Assembly: GCA_949752745.1 (NCBI GenBank)
Contig: OX457028.1
Span: forward strand, 8,763,389-8,827,388
Length of the DNA: 64,000 nt
Direction of reading: 5' to 3'
DNA from: Protula sp. h YS-2021
Lineage: Eukaryota; Annelida; Polychaeta; Sabellida; Serpulidae
Positions 21,951 to 36,100 of this stretch are shown here, piece by piece. The notes under the pieces are model-generated. The model was not told the DNA's origin and searched no databases. It was given only the letters and a program-made list of their open reading frames with translations. Both the position numbers and the translations under genes were made by a program. The first letter of the stretch is position 1. Each line of letters starts with the position of its first letter.

Positions 21951-22028
21951 TGACGGTTAGCTCAGTTGGTTAGAGCGTTGGTATGGTAATCCGAATCCGA
22001 GTTCGATTCCAGCTCGGGTTGGTCGTCA
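21951..22028 (+). tRNA. tRNA-like sequence (Thr-GGT-like), probably pseudogene or SINE head
   Basis: Carries a perfect pol III A box (TAGCTCAGTTGG, 21958-21969) and B box (GTTCGATTCC, 22001-22010). A 7-bp acceptor stem can form between 21951-21957 and 22022-22028 with two G-T pairs. The D stem GCTC/GAGC is perfect. The anticodon arm has four of five pairs, and its 7-base loop would present GGT. The T arm is abnormal: stem CCGAG/CTCGG encloses an 11-base loop and extra bases precede the acceptor. A normal tRNA is therefore unlikely; a tRNA-derived SINE or degenerate tRNA fits better. Confidence 0.5.
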
Positions 22029-22362
22029 GTGGATTGACGTGCAATCCAATTGCTTTGGCTAAGCTTTATACCAAACTGAAACGGTTACACATTTTTCCCA
22101 ATAAGACATCAGTGTGAGGTTTAATGCTTTATGATATAAGCCGCAATAAAAGTAAAACAAAAGGAACTTAATATATATTAATTATAACACACGAATAACA
22201 GATACTATAAAAACTTTAAATTTGTGTCAAATATGTAATTGATTATTCAAGTTGCTTCATTCGCAAAAATTTATCAAAATTTATAAACTTAAATAATTTA
22301 TTATATATTTGATATCAATTTAAAATTTAGACATGTATCTGTACTACCGCCTGTTCTTTCGT

Positions 22363-22884
<522 letters not shown>

Positions 22885-23109
22885 CCTTCTTTCCTCCCAC
22901 TTAAACAATAATTTCCAAATATTACTTTTTAACGTTTTCATGAACGCGTGATCGAGGTTTTTACTATCTTTCTGTATTAGCACCACCATCATACTTACAT
23001 AAGATATCGCCAAAATCTATCTGCTTAAAAAGGAGCGTTAATGCTTAAAGACGTCGTACAATACTCTCCTTGTTTAAGTTTTCTTAAATTAAGGCAATTA
23101 GGGCATTAC

Positions 23110-23175
23110 TATAATAATAATAATAATAATAATAATTATTGTTATTATTATTATTCTTATTATTATTATTATTTA
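23110..23175. repeat. (ATA/ATT)n trinucleotide repeat with dyad symmetry
   Basis: A run of ATA units changes to ATT units near 23135, so the tract can fold back on itself. A simple repeat without coding value. Confidence 0.9.
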
Positions 23176-23599
23176 ATAGTATTAGTTTTAAAAGTGGTAG
23201 TAGGAGTAAAATAAGTTGAAATAACGGTAGAAGTACTGGTGTATTGATAATATTATCTTTGTTATTTTATTGTATATAACTAATAAGACTTCGGGTTCCT
23301 CTGATTTTAACTATTGATTTGTTTTATATGCTTAAGTATGCTTTAGTTGCCGAGGCACTATTAGAACTCCATCAAACTATTAGATGGGGTGAGAGGGGCG
23401 GACTGAGGCAAATATAGACAAATATCTAGTGTGTAAAGCTTGAAATACTTTTCTACCCCATGATCACGAGCCTGATTTAATCTAAAATACATTGCAAAAT
23501 GCATTATTGAATTATCACATGTCCACATTTTATTCAAATGAATCTGTGACATGTAATTATCAGATAAAAATTGTTTTGATATGGATTCTATATGGAAAC

Positions 23600-23632
23600 C
23601 GATCTCTCTCTCTCTCTCTCCCTCTCTTGCTC

Positions 23633-23724
<92 letters not shown>

Positions 23725-23775
23725 ACACACACCCCTGTTGTTTTATGATATGGATTCTAAATGGGAACCGATCAA

Positions 23776-23847
<72 letters not shown>

Positions 23848-23890
23848 TGTCTGTCTTTCTTTCTCCCTCTCTCTTTGTGTTTCTTTTTCT
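23600..23890. repeat. (TC)n and (TATC)n compound microsatellite, duplicated
   Basis: TC-rich runs (23600-23632, 23693-23720 and 23777-23845) and a (TATC)n tract (23635-23694). The flank GATATGGATTCTA(T/A)ATGG(A/G)AACCGATC occurs before both TC arrays (23578 and 23749), so flank plus microsatellite was tandemly duplicated. The Ser/Leu or Arg/Glu open frames across it are artefacts. Confidence 0.9.
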
Positions 23891-23895
23891 CTCTA

Positions 23896-24770
23896 ACTGG
23901 CCTTCTTTCTCCTCCATTTCCCTAATTTCATGCATATTAAATTTTTAATTTTTCTAACTTGGCACTTATTTCTCAAACGTCTTGCACATAAATACTCGCT
24001 TTGAGATAAATCTTTGCCAAGGTAAGCCTTAACAAGGCTTCTGTGTAGAATGAATCTGTGACAGTTCTTGCAATTCACACCCAAGAACAATTATTATTAT
24101 GTAACTCAGTAGTCAATACTTTTTATTCACACAACAATAATAAGAAACCTTTATCGTTTGCACTAATTTTACTTTCTATCATAAAAATAATCACGACATT
24201 TGAAAATTGAATACATTTTTTTTTCTATAGCCACATTGGTACTTGAAAATCCTCCAATGAATTAAAAATAATTTTCATTTCGATTAAATTCAAAAGCAGT
24301 TTAACACAACGAAGAGATGATTTTTTAATTAATGATAGCTTTGTTAAGGATTTTAGAGCCAAATCTTGGAATGATGTTCACTGATTTGATGTGGATTAAG
24401 AGTTGAACCGTTGTTCAAGTTCAATCACAATGTGAAAAGATGCCTAAAATCACGTTGAAGTATATCGATATTGATTAGATGTTCTTGCGCACAAGTAAAA
24501 CTTTCACAATACAAAAATACATTACTTTCACGTACTTTAGAAGTACACATTTTTGGAAGAAAAAAAAAGCATTTTATGTAAAACAGTGACCATGATATGG
24601 GTTGGTTTTGCCTCGTATAATGCATCTTATTGGCACAGGTCTGTATGAATCGGCACACATAAAAAGGGAGAATGTTCTTAAGCCACATTAGTTTTGTCAT
24701 TGGAAGTATAGTCAGTATAATAACCACATCTCAAGTTTAGTAAGTTTTTACAGTTGTGTTTACATTAGTT
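23896..24770. other. Intergenic DNA downstream of the CILP-like gene
   Basis: AT-rich, no recognised gene. A minus-strand frame of ~100 codons at 24425-24727 has no recognisable domain. An ATTAAA-type polyadenylation signal for the adjacent gene lies on the minus strand at 24773-24778, about 107 bp beyond its stop. Confidence 0.45.
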
Positions 24771-24884
24771 ACTTTAATATACTTTATCTTTGTCAATTTA
24801 GTATTATTACAGTATTAAACTTGATAATTATTACAGCTGCGGCTTATAGAAATCATTTTAGGCAATTTTATACCTTTTATACTA

Positions 24885-27121
24885 TTACGGTGCACAATCA
24901 AATTTCACTGCCCCCGATTCGAGTCCAATATCTGTCGGTACATCTACATATGATGTACCGAATTCATCATTTCTGCATGCCGCTTCGGCTTTCTGGGCTG
25001 CGTCTGCTGGAAATCCTTCCTGTTCAACGCAATAAACTCCAGCAATCTTGCCATAGGTTTGACCACGCAGGATTTTCATGGAAAACACTGTCCTATCCTC
25101 ATTTACTGTGCCTCCCTCAAAATATTCGTCAATTTTACAAGCACCCTCGCTCCCATCACGGAATGAGAACACCCTAAAAATAGGCTGTTCTTCGTATGTT
25201 ACTGGGGAAGTTTTTGCATGGTCGCTTACATCACCTGACCATCTGGTTTGAATGCACAATGCACCCGTATGTTCATAAGGAGGGTTTTCTTGCAGACCAT
25301 CTTCTACACAGCCATGCATTTGTCCGTAAGGTGTGCCTATCTCTATTGTGTAACCGTCGTTATGCTCGTACTCAGTCACTTCCGATGTTACAGCAAATGC
25401 AATAGAACTATCATAATTTTTCACTAGAATTTTGACATAGCACACAGAGAATTCAGCGTACTCTGCATACCACGACAACATGTTTAGTCTTCTTGAATCA
25501 TTTTCACTATCATCTACTAGATTAACTGGTTCAGGGTTAACTATAAAATCACTCTCCTTCGCATCACATTCATCTTTTAGCTTGTTTATGTAAAACCGAA
25601 AATGGTTATCGCGATCGTCTTGCGTACCTGAAATTAAAGCATGGCTGCATGCATCACTATATGCCCATTTCTTTAAGTCATCCTCGTGACCATCCCAATC
25701 ATAAAACGGACCTGCATTTGCTACAAGCTGTCGGTCCATTTGGGTGTAAATAGCTGGGTAATTAGGATCATCTTCAAACAATTCTTCTCTGTATTCAAGT
25801 TTTTCTCTTAGACTACTTTCAATGCCACGGTGGATATCAGGGACGTGTGACGTATCGCATTGAGCGCCTTTGTCATCGATCTCAGCAATAATATAACCTT
25901 GGGTTCCACCAGGGTAGGCAATTTCATCCGAGCCAGTTCCCGTGTCGCATGGGATAACAAGGCACGTGCCTTCATCTTCATCTGGATCGTCGGACCAGGA
26001 GATTGTAGCAGCCTTGTCATACAGTGTTCCGTCCTGGCCAGGATTTACTTCAGCTAGAGCTACTGGTCTGACATCGCCAACATCGTCATATGAGTCAAAG
26101 CTGTCATCATTGAAAACACCAATTTTGGCATGACACGTTATACCCGTGTCGTAATCAAAGTTGGTCCAAGTGTTTCGTACATAGTCATCGTAGTGCAAGT
26201 CAGCTACAATGAAATTGGCCGCCTTGAATCCTTGCTTTGAAATGTATGTTGTACTGTTTGTTACATCCCCTAAATAACCCCACTGCCCAGTGGATGGACT
26301 GATCTGCCACAGCTTTAGCTTGGTTTCAATTTTAAGGCTCTTTGGTACGAGATCGGCGTTAAAAGCCACAGAGATGTCAGGTTTAAGGCTCAAAGGATTG
26401 CTACCTGCCCTGAAGTCTAGATAAAACATCCCTAAAGAATTTAATCGTTGTGTTTCACCCTCTTTATCCTCGTAGCTTAGGTCACTGGGACTGACAAACA
26501 TGCTTCGCTGATTTCGCGGATCAACTACTGTTACGGATGTGTTAACTGACCCAGTATATAATGACCCATCGGTCAAATAGAATGAATTTGCAGGGATGTA
26601 AACTTCGCCGAATGGTACGGTTTGGTCTTCATCCTTCAGCTCAATTACATTATTCTGTGTAGAATCTATTACTTTTTCGGGTTGTTTTAGCAGCAGTGTG
26701 ATGGTGCACCGATAAATACGTTTGTCTTTTAATTTTTCTAAATCAACCCGTTTAGTGCTAGAGGCATGATACCCATAACCATTATCTTCTACATGCAATA
26801 CCACACCCTTAGTACTGGACGGAACCGTAACATAAAATATACCGTCTTTATTTGCCTCATCAACTTCAGTATTATTGACAAACACTGTAGCATATCCAAC
26901 TGGTCCCCCACTTACACTTTTTACACGCCCTATAATGCGAATATTATCAGATGGACACTGACCACACCCACAAGCGGTCGTGACGACCATAGTCATATCA
27001 CCAGTCAAACACTGAACCTCAACAGTAGTGAATTCTGTTCTCGTGCAGCAGTTCTTTTGGCTGTCGTCTTCGGAAATGCAACCTCCTTCATTTCCAGCTG
27101 ACGCCATTCTGCATGGATTTC
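24885..27121 (-). CDS. CILP-like gene exon 11: CILP core and C-terminus, stop
   Basis: 745 codons in one exon. Order: Cys-rich segment (NPC ... CC ... VVTTACGCGQC), regulatory-like beta domain (IRIIGRVKSVSGGPVGYATV), conserved CILP core (VPFGEVYIPANSFYLTDG, YTGSV, TVVDPRN, FYLDFRAGSNPLSLKPDI), then an acidic ~380-residue C-terminal region typical of invertebrate CILP-like proteins. The acceptor TTTTTAG|GA sets the exon start at 27121; the open frame upstream to 27209 is intronic. Stop at 24885-24887. N-glycosylation sequons (NNT, NTS, NST) fit an extracellular protein. I see no counterpart of the NTPPHase-like C-terminal half of vertebrate CILP-1. Confidence 0.9.
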
Positions 27122-30100
27122 CTAAAAACACCAGCGCATGTGTATTTAGTTTAATATCATATTTTGAGCATAATTTGATATTAAAATAGGCTTGAAAGAT
27201 TGACGGCAAATTAATTTATGCACATGTTACATTCTCACTAGTCCTTTTTATTTACGAGATGTGTGTCAAAGTATGTCTGGATATCAATATTTCAAGCTTC
27301 TGACCAGTACATTTATGTACTTGATGCAAATGACTTATACACTTTTGTTGATTAAACAAATAAAATTAAATACTCACTTAAACACCTGCCTACTTCAATG
27401 ACAGAGCCGCCTTCATAAGTGCATCCCAGCGGCAATTTTTGTTCCATTGGCCTCGGTGTTTCTGTGCAGAAATGATCTGTCTCATCTGTAAATATAATAT
27501 GAAATGGCATATATTAGTAGGCACAGCATAAATAATGGAACAAATAAAAGCTCAAGACAATAGCTGTAGCTAAATTAATGTGGAAAAATGAAAAATCATT
27601 GTTCTGTAATTCTATGTTTCTAACAGCATAACAGTGCATTTACATTAATAAATATGACAGCCTGAAAGCAACCCCCAAAACTGAATTTAATTTTACAGTA
27701 GTATCAATGTATCATTGCCTCAGATAAAACAATAGAGTTTTCGTGTTACACCCTAAAGGACTATATATTTTGAGCCTACATTAAAATTTCATGTATTCTC
27801 CAATTTGTTTTGCTAACAGCTGGAAAGAGATTTCTCCATGTTGAATTCAGTTGAAATTTTATCACAAAACAGCAGTCTAAAACAAATGCTTTGTGATCCC
27901 TGGTAGAATGCAAACTAAGCCATCCTGATGAAGAATTTTTTAAGCAAACTGACTACTTCGCTGAAATGCCAGCTTGAAAAGATAAGCCAGTGAAGGTAAT
28001 TTCCGACCATAAAAAATCTTGATTAAATTCAGAATATGTTTTGGCATACTCCCTCATGCGTCACAAAGAAAATGCCGGTGTGCAAAAAAGTAACAGGATT
28101 CATAATTAGCTTCTTGTAAAATGCAAAATTAAATTAATAACCGTGCAAGCATACTTTTGACTCGAACTCGAGCAAAGCGGGAAAAAGCTGAACCAACGTC
28201 ATTATTTGCCCGGCACCTATACCGTCCTGAATCTGACTCTTTCAAGGAGGTCAGATATAGAACAGTGCCTTGAGGGTACATAGATTCAGGAAGCACAAGT
28301 CTATCCTTGAACCTGTAATGTAATCATAAAAGACAGGGTCATTACATTGATCTAAATAATAATTCACACCTTAAAGTAAAGTAAATTACCAAACTTGGTC
28401 CTATTTGTTTTATTAGACACTTATTGCGTAGCATATTTTATGAAATTAAAATAGGCAGAAAGAAATCAAGCAGATATATTTAACGTCATTCATATATAGT
28501 TTTAAGCATGGTGACAGGTGATTTGAGAAACAATGACTAAGACATCAAATATCATAACATGCAATATGTAACAATATATCACAAATACGTCACAGTATCT
28601 CAAATATATAATTGTTACACAGAGTATTTTTGATTCCCATGGTTCATTGAGTTTGTGCAGTAAAGTGGTTCCGTATGAATGCTTTTTTGCCATATACTCC
28701 TCTGAGACATTTAGGAAAATGACAATCAAATTTGGCAGAGGCATATTGTAGCATATCTTGCTAGTCCACTTCAGTTTTTTTTTAAATTTAAATTTTGCCT
28801 TTTAAACCCATTTTATGGCAAACACACCTGTGAAAAAGATAAAAATATACCAGCGATTGATTTCTACACTATTGACCAAGAATGGCAAATATATGCGCAT
28901 ATGTGTTCTGTGCTGTATCCTTGCCGATAGGCTGAACAGCAAATATCTCAGCTGGAATGCTTATCTCGCACGTTTCGGGAATGCTCGCCTCCACCATTGT
29001 TATTACGTGGTTTCACTTTATAATTGGTATTCTTATTTTGGTTTTTCTTATCTTGCCAAAAACAAAAAAAAACAAAAACAAAAAAACAAAAAAAAAAAAA
29101 AAACAAAAAAAAAAAAAACAGAAAAAGCAACAAACGCATAGAATGATCCATCTGCTTGTTACAATATTGTTACAGTATCGCGCAACATTAATATTTATGA
29201 CGTTATTATAATTTGTTAATCCCAGTAAATAATCTAACGCTTCATCAACGTCGAATTTTCAGTGATTACGGAAGACTACACGGGACGGCTAAAATGGCGT
29301 CAATACTATGACAGTGACAATCATAATAAATAGTAATCATCGCTCCGTCAAATCTGCTTTTTGGTCATCGAGTAACACAGAATATGAACAGATAACACAG
29401 ATATATAATAAAATTGTTCGAGAGAGTATGGTAAACTATAGAATTATAATAAACTACATAGCTGCTAAATTCAATACAAATGTTGAACGTAATTGTCAAA
29501 ACTGTAAAGTTAAAAATGATATCATGCACACTTTCGTGTCTGCTCAAAATTAAGTTTATTTTATATGTTACTTGAAAATTTTATAAACACAAACATTGAT
29601 TCTGTCAAAAAGAATGAAAATGTTGAGTATATTGTGCAGTGATGGGTTAAGGGATAGAATTTGTAGGTTGACTTTGTTCTTCTACAAGCAAAACTTTTTA
29701 TTCATAGATGTCAATATAAAAATAGAGAAGTATTTTTATTGGGTTTATCAAATATTTAGAACCAAAAATGTATTAAAAAGAAATTTAATATAAGCAATTG
29801 AAGTGCTCATATAAAATTGTAAGTAACCCTTATATTGTGTAGAATCTCTAATGTCAGTTTTTACCATCAGCACTTAACATTGTGTTAAAGCTGTAACTGT
29901 TACTCATAGCAAAGAAAAAAAACTGGTTGACAGCAGCAAAAGACACTGTCACTACCTTTGATATAAATGTGTTACCACCTTTGTGATGTGATGTAAAATG
30001 GAATGAAATGATAATAAAAAACATAAAATATGCATGTATTGAATCAATATATGCATAAATATATTTCAAAAGTAGGCGGTAAAGACTGACCGGCTTCTGA

Positions 30101-33100
30101 ATATCTCCCTACTTCATGCCCTGTTTTAATTCCGTGATTACCAGTACCAGGCTTAAATTTCCTGTGAACATTTTTTTCTGTTCCAGACCGTTTTGCTACG
30201 TTTAGTTTTCGAACGTCCACATGAATCGCAAAGCAACTTCCAAAACTAGGTCATAGTTATTCATGTTTGTGATTACATGGCACTTCCATATACGTGTTCG
30301 TCCTGAAGAATGAAAAGAAAAAGTATTTTACCATTCGTAATATTTGGGTGGCGGATCCCCTGTAGCCGTACAGCATAGCTCTGCACTTTCACCAGCAAGT
30401 CTTACTTTATTTTCTGGATGATCCGTGATACGTAAATATTCTGAAGATAGCGGAAGGACAAACACAGTGATTGAGATTTCTTCACACTAACATGACAATT
30501 ACATATCCTTTACATTGTATGCGACAGAACAGATTTTATAGTTGTAATCTTATTGTATATGTGATACTTATGTGGTTTTGTGAAGTAGTCAAAGCATAAT
30601 TATACTGCTCATTCATTTTAGACAACACACAAAGTTTTAGGCATAACTTTTGTTCTGTCAATTATAGAATGACAATTTCAATTAAATAACAGATACATTT
30701 TGTAATTACAACTACTGATGTTATTGACATGATAACACAAAATTCGTGGTTGGGTGCTTTCAAGTTCTTGCAAACTGGCCAAGAAAACATTATATAGTGA
30801 TGCACTGCATTGTGTAGTTTAATAATATGCGACAGAATAGCATATATTTAATCTACAAATATAATAGAATCTTTGTTATTGAATAACTGAAACAAGGTTT
30901 AAAACATATATATGTCCTTTTGCTGGACAAAAAATTGCCATGTGCCATTGTTTTGATTCCATAGCCATATAACTTTAGAGGAAACAGGTTTTTCAATAAC
31001 TTGGATCCTTATTCTAAGATTATATGTATGTCAAGTTATATGTAAACTCCTTCCAGAGCATCGTGTATTTACAACTTGAATTCAAAGGTTTGGTTACAAT
31101 ATGTTTGATTCTAGTATGAGAGAATCAGCACTGAACGTGTACTGTAAAACCATGTTTTCTGGGTATGGGGTGACCTATTCATGAATAGATATCATGAACA
31201 AATCCTTAGTTAACGTATTTACAATATACGTACCGACAGATGTTAGCAGGAACCTTTGTTGTAGGTCGCTCACTCTTAGTGATTCTTCTCGGTAGCCATA
31301 AATGACAAAATGCAGGTATGATCCAACACATGTGTCGCCCAGCACAAAATTTCCAAGAGAATCAGATGTAGTGAGTACTTGAGTTGGAAGCACGTCATCA
31401 GAGACTTCTACACCTTCTATTGGAACTCCGTCAATGCTGCTTACACTACCTTCAATATGAGTATGAGATTAAATTCTCCCACTAAGCACGGTTCTGATGT
31501 TGGTTTCATAGAATCCTTGCTTTAATTTTGTTTCGCGCTATAGCATTGATGTTCGACGTGTTTTTTAAACACAGATTATTGATATCACTGATGTGTCAAA
31601 TAATGGAAGTTTTCAAATTCTTGACGAAACAAGTTTTCTGTTCTACATTTCAACACTTCGATAATATTAGATATGTTGTTTTAGTTTTTTTTTGCATTGG
31701 ATATAAAAAATAATGCTTTTGGAGTAGTATATTCTTTCACTTATCTAATCCAATACTTAAATAAAAAGCGAACATGAAATTCTGTCAATTGTTGTTCAAG
31801 GTAAAATAATAGATTAAAAATGTAGAACTTTTGCAATTTAAATTGTTACAAACCTCAAGATATAGGACCTACTTCCACCTAACTAGATCACCCTTGTTAT
31901 CCCGATGACAATGCCATAGAGAGAGCGTACTCGTGTGAGAGAGTAATAACAGCTCATTTGGAAGAGCACAAGGTGTTTTATGCAGGACGACTGTAGCTAG
32001 ACCTCTATGTTTTTTTATTTTTGATAAGTTTCATTTCCTTATTTCTTTTTTGTAGTATTTGGGTATTAGTTTTTTCACTATGATTTATTATTGTTTATTA
32101 TTTTACATGTCATTACTTTATGTGGTTATTTATTTGTTTTCTTAATTTTTATTTGTATATTAATTTACGTTTTATGCTTTTTTGGGAAAAAGCTATACAG
32201 TTAAGAGACCTGTGGTGTGAAACATATAAGGGGTTATCAGGTCTAGTTCCATGGATAATAATTTTTTAATTTCTTTGCTTATTTTTTGTTAACTTTAATT
32301 GTTTTATTATTTTATATGTCATTACTGCATTTGTTTATTTATTTTTTTTCTAAATTTTTTATTTGCACATTAATTGATCTATGTATAGCCGTAAAATAGT
32401 CTTTAAAATATAAATTTAAACCGGATGAAATGGTAGGCAAAAGCTGTTTTCTTTGTATTTTTTCATCCATTGTTGTCAATATTCACATGAACAAGTTGTT
32501 AAGCTAAATGCCAGGAGGCCTTTCATATTCTTTAAAATGTTGCACCTTTATATTGATTGTGGCAATGGCGATGGCGGTGAAGGGATGGTTGTAGTAATGG
32601 TAGGTTATTGTTGTGCTGGTGATGATGGTGGTGGTGATGGCGGTGGTGGAAGTAGTGGGGTGTGGTGATTGTGGAGGCTGATATTGATTTGGTCTGGTCC
32701 TATATCATTCAGTCCCACATTTGTTAAACGTCAAACATGTTATCAAAAGTCTTATAACGGTAAAAGTTCCAGAATTAGTATTCTCTGTCTACTCATTGAT
32801 TCTGCTCCTTATTTGTCATTTTGGGACTTGCCCCTCTGAGAAGAAATAGGAAAGCAATTTATTATTTTCTCTTTACTAAACTGATTTTCGTTGGTTCCTA
32901 TTTTAGATAAACTACTTGGTTTTTTGTTGTTGTAAAGCTTTTCACGTCTAATGCGCACATTCCGTGGTATTTGTCTATGCTGTCGTTGCTGTTCTGATTT
33001 TCGTCGAGTGAGCTTATTCTCACAAAATATCTTTGAACAAATCGAGCAATAAGTCCTCTCTGTTACTTTAATGGTTCTATCAAATCAGACCAAAACGAAA

Positions 33101-36100
33101 GTCATATTATAAGTTTTCTTTTTAAATTAAAGCTACATAACCCAGTAAATCAGTAATACTTGGGATAAACAAAATTAAATTCTTTACCGCTCAGTGTTTG
33201 ACCGGCGCATTCACATCTGGTACATTCCGCATTTGGAATACCCCCGCCCGTGCAGGTCAATGTTCCACAGCCTAAAACAGTACGATTAAAAACACATCGA
33301 ACAAGAAGAAGTGGTACATTTTGCAATGAGCATTAAGTTATTATGATTGCGTCTTTGTGTGTTATTTCGCGCTACATCGCTTTTGTTGCATTATTTCAAG
33401 ATCCAAATTCATATCAGTCAACCTGGGTAAAAGAAGTGATTTTGCTAGTAAGAAGGAAAATAAACGTGGGAAGCAAAACAGATGCATAAAAACAGAAAAA
33501 TGTTGATTTCTTTTTAGATTTAACCTTCAAATGTATTTGGAAGATGTGAGGCCAAATTAAGATCTCGAAGTTTCTCTCTTACAGTCTTCATCCCAAAATA
33601 GTTTCTGATACAGTGTCTAATGTAGTAGCAATGGTAGACACAATTCTATGTCAAAACTGTTAAAACTTAGATATTTATTTATGTGCACATTGAACCGATT
33701 TTAAGCAATCAATAAAACATGTATGTTAAATTTTGATCAATTGTAAAGAGAAGCATGAAAAGCACAACAAAACTTAAATATTAATGAATAACTGTAGATT
33801 TAAATCTAAACCCTACAACAAACTAGAATCGGGTAAGCAAAATAAACGAATGAAAACTTCTCCATCTACCGTAACGTAATTGCAAGCTCACAGCAAACAC
33901 ATACTATAATTTCTTGTACGCTACACCACTGCGGTTATTTATGCTGTATGTTCCTGGGCATGGGTTTCAAATTAAATGGAGAGAAGATTCTTTCTACTGT
34001 GTGTAAAGCAATATAATTACTTGGACAGTCAAAGGTGTTGCAATCCCTTTCTTGGTTGTCATCTCCTTCACAAGGCAAATCCCCCTCTTCTATTGTGCAA
34101 TCTCTAGTTCTTGTCTGAGTACCTGAATATCAATACAAGCACCAGTAGAACATCAATAAATAGTAACAACTGAAGCATAAAAAAAATCACAAATCAATTG
34201 CAAAAGTTATCAGTTATAGTTACAGTTACAGTTATAGTTATGTGACTGATTAGTATCAATGAATAGTGTACTAACTTCATGTGCTCATAATATGTATATA
34301 TTCTTTTGGAATGAGTTCGTGAAAAGAGGAATAGTTCATGAAAGCAGATCTCAATTATAAACCTGTTTAACATTTTTTCAATTTAAAATCTTTATGAGTG
34401 GTTTAAAAATGCAAAAAAGAGATGTAAGTCAAAGTTTCTATAAATAACCGCTGCGCTGATACTTTTACTAAATTTACGACTTAAAATGCAATTTTAATAT
34501 TTTTGTAAGAAATATTTTGTAAGGACAATTAAGCACAAGTAGAACTGACAAATAATACCGCCAACTGTTATAAAATGGCGTGCTAATAGGGGTGTTGAAA
34601 TACATATGCTGAATATACGGTTTAATATGCACCAACCTTAATATTTAAAAAAATAGGACAACTCAGCACAAGTAAAACTCACAAATAAAACTGTCAACCG
34701 TTATAAAACGGTTTCTATCTATGAATAATAAATAATACACAGAATTAATCCGTCATGGGGCTTCGTGTTAACCAGTAAAATTACTTTATATCTAAGCTAC
34801 ACTACAGAACCAACCCGTCCTCTAACATAGCTTAAACAATACAAATATTTCATGGGTTAGCTTAATATATTTGAGATCAATGTGAAAACCCCCTTACCAT
34901 TTTGTTTTTATGAAACTGCAAAGTAGAAAACGTATAAACTTTATTTAATAAACTAACTAATCGTGACAATGTGTTTAGATCCCTGAAGTAAATATGCATA
35001 TCACAGATCTTCTATATGCATATTGCTGATCAATGTATAAGAACCCATGGTGCTGCGCAAACTACTGTGGCTATATGAGTTGAAGAATATGACTAAAAGG
35101 AAAGCATTCTTTACATTTTATGTAGACCTTTATATTGTAGTACATTAGGCACTTAGATAAGTTTTATTACCGTCACGATTGCGGTCTTCAATAATGCTAC
35201 ATGTTATTTGTCAGTTTTTGTTAGATCAATCATTAATTTGTAGTTCATTATGCTTGCCCTAGCTATATTGCGTTTGACCTTTTATATGAACTTGGCATTT
35301 CCAGTTTTATTGGAAAGATATAAACGGAATAGGAACTACACGGCCATTACAATTGAGAAGAAGGTACATTTTCCTCTCTATATGGTATTTATTCAGCCCT
35401 TCATAGGTATATGCTCTACCTTTGCTAATCTGACGATATTCATGCTAAAAAATATGATTCATTTAATGAGTCCGAATAGAAAGTATCCCAACTTATTCAC
35501 TTAGTGCTATGACCCTGATGTAAAAGTGCAATAGTCATACGAGTTGATAAATGCTTACTGTAAAAAGTAAGCCATAATCAAAATATGCATCAGTATTTGT
35601 TTTACAGTTCACTCGCAATACTAAGTATAAAAAAAGGAGTAATGTAATTAAATGAGGACAACCATGTTAAAGGCTTCTACCAAGTCTGGTTATTATTTTT
35701 ATGAAAGTAGTGCGACAGCACATTAACCTATATTGAAGGTGCAACTTCACAAACATCACATTGGCCATTCTAGGTGTGGCGGCTAATGATAGTGTTCTCC
35801 GTAATCTAGTTGTAGTTAATTGTGGTCTTGAAGCTAGAATGCACTTTCACTCTAGTTGAAAAACATGCCAAACAAAAATTCAACACTTAGGCTAAAGTGC
35901 AATAATCACTCTAGTTTAGTGGACGTCACATAGAGGTGCTGCTCTAGTTTGAGAGTCTCTTACTGCAAAGAATGCATAATGCTTTTTTAATATTACTCAG
36001 ATGTGAGATTATGTTTGCCCCACATTAGTTGCAAAAATAAATAGAACCGCACTGGGTTCCTCTTTAATATAAGGGTGCCCAAGACACTTTGTTCATGAAG

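Noticed and set aside
23492..23948. Ser/Leu/Tyr-Leu-Ser and Arg/Glu repeat frames
   Set aside because: Translation of TC and TATC microsatellites.
24425..24727. 100-codon minus-strand frame downstream of the CILP-like gene
   Set aside because: AT-rich chance frame; no domain and no start or splice support.
27122..27209. Upstream part of the long open frame preceding CILP exon 11
   Set aside because: A good acceptor (TTTTTAG) at 27122-27124 and phase agreement with exon 10 put this stretch in the intron.
30080..30260. Extra exon of the CILP-like gene (open minus-strand stretch after CTAG)
   Set aside because: Joining it would break the Ig domain. Exons 8 and 9 already fit in phase and complete the fold, and it lacks the expected Ig residues.
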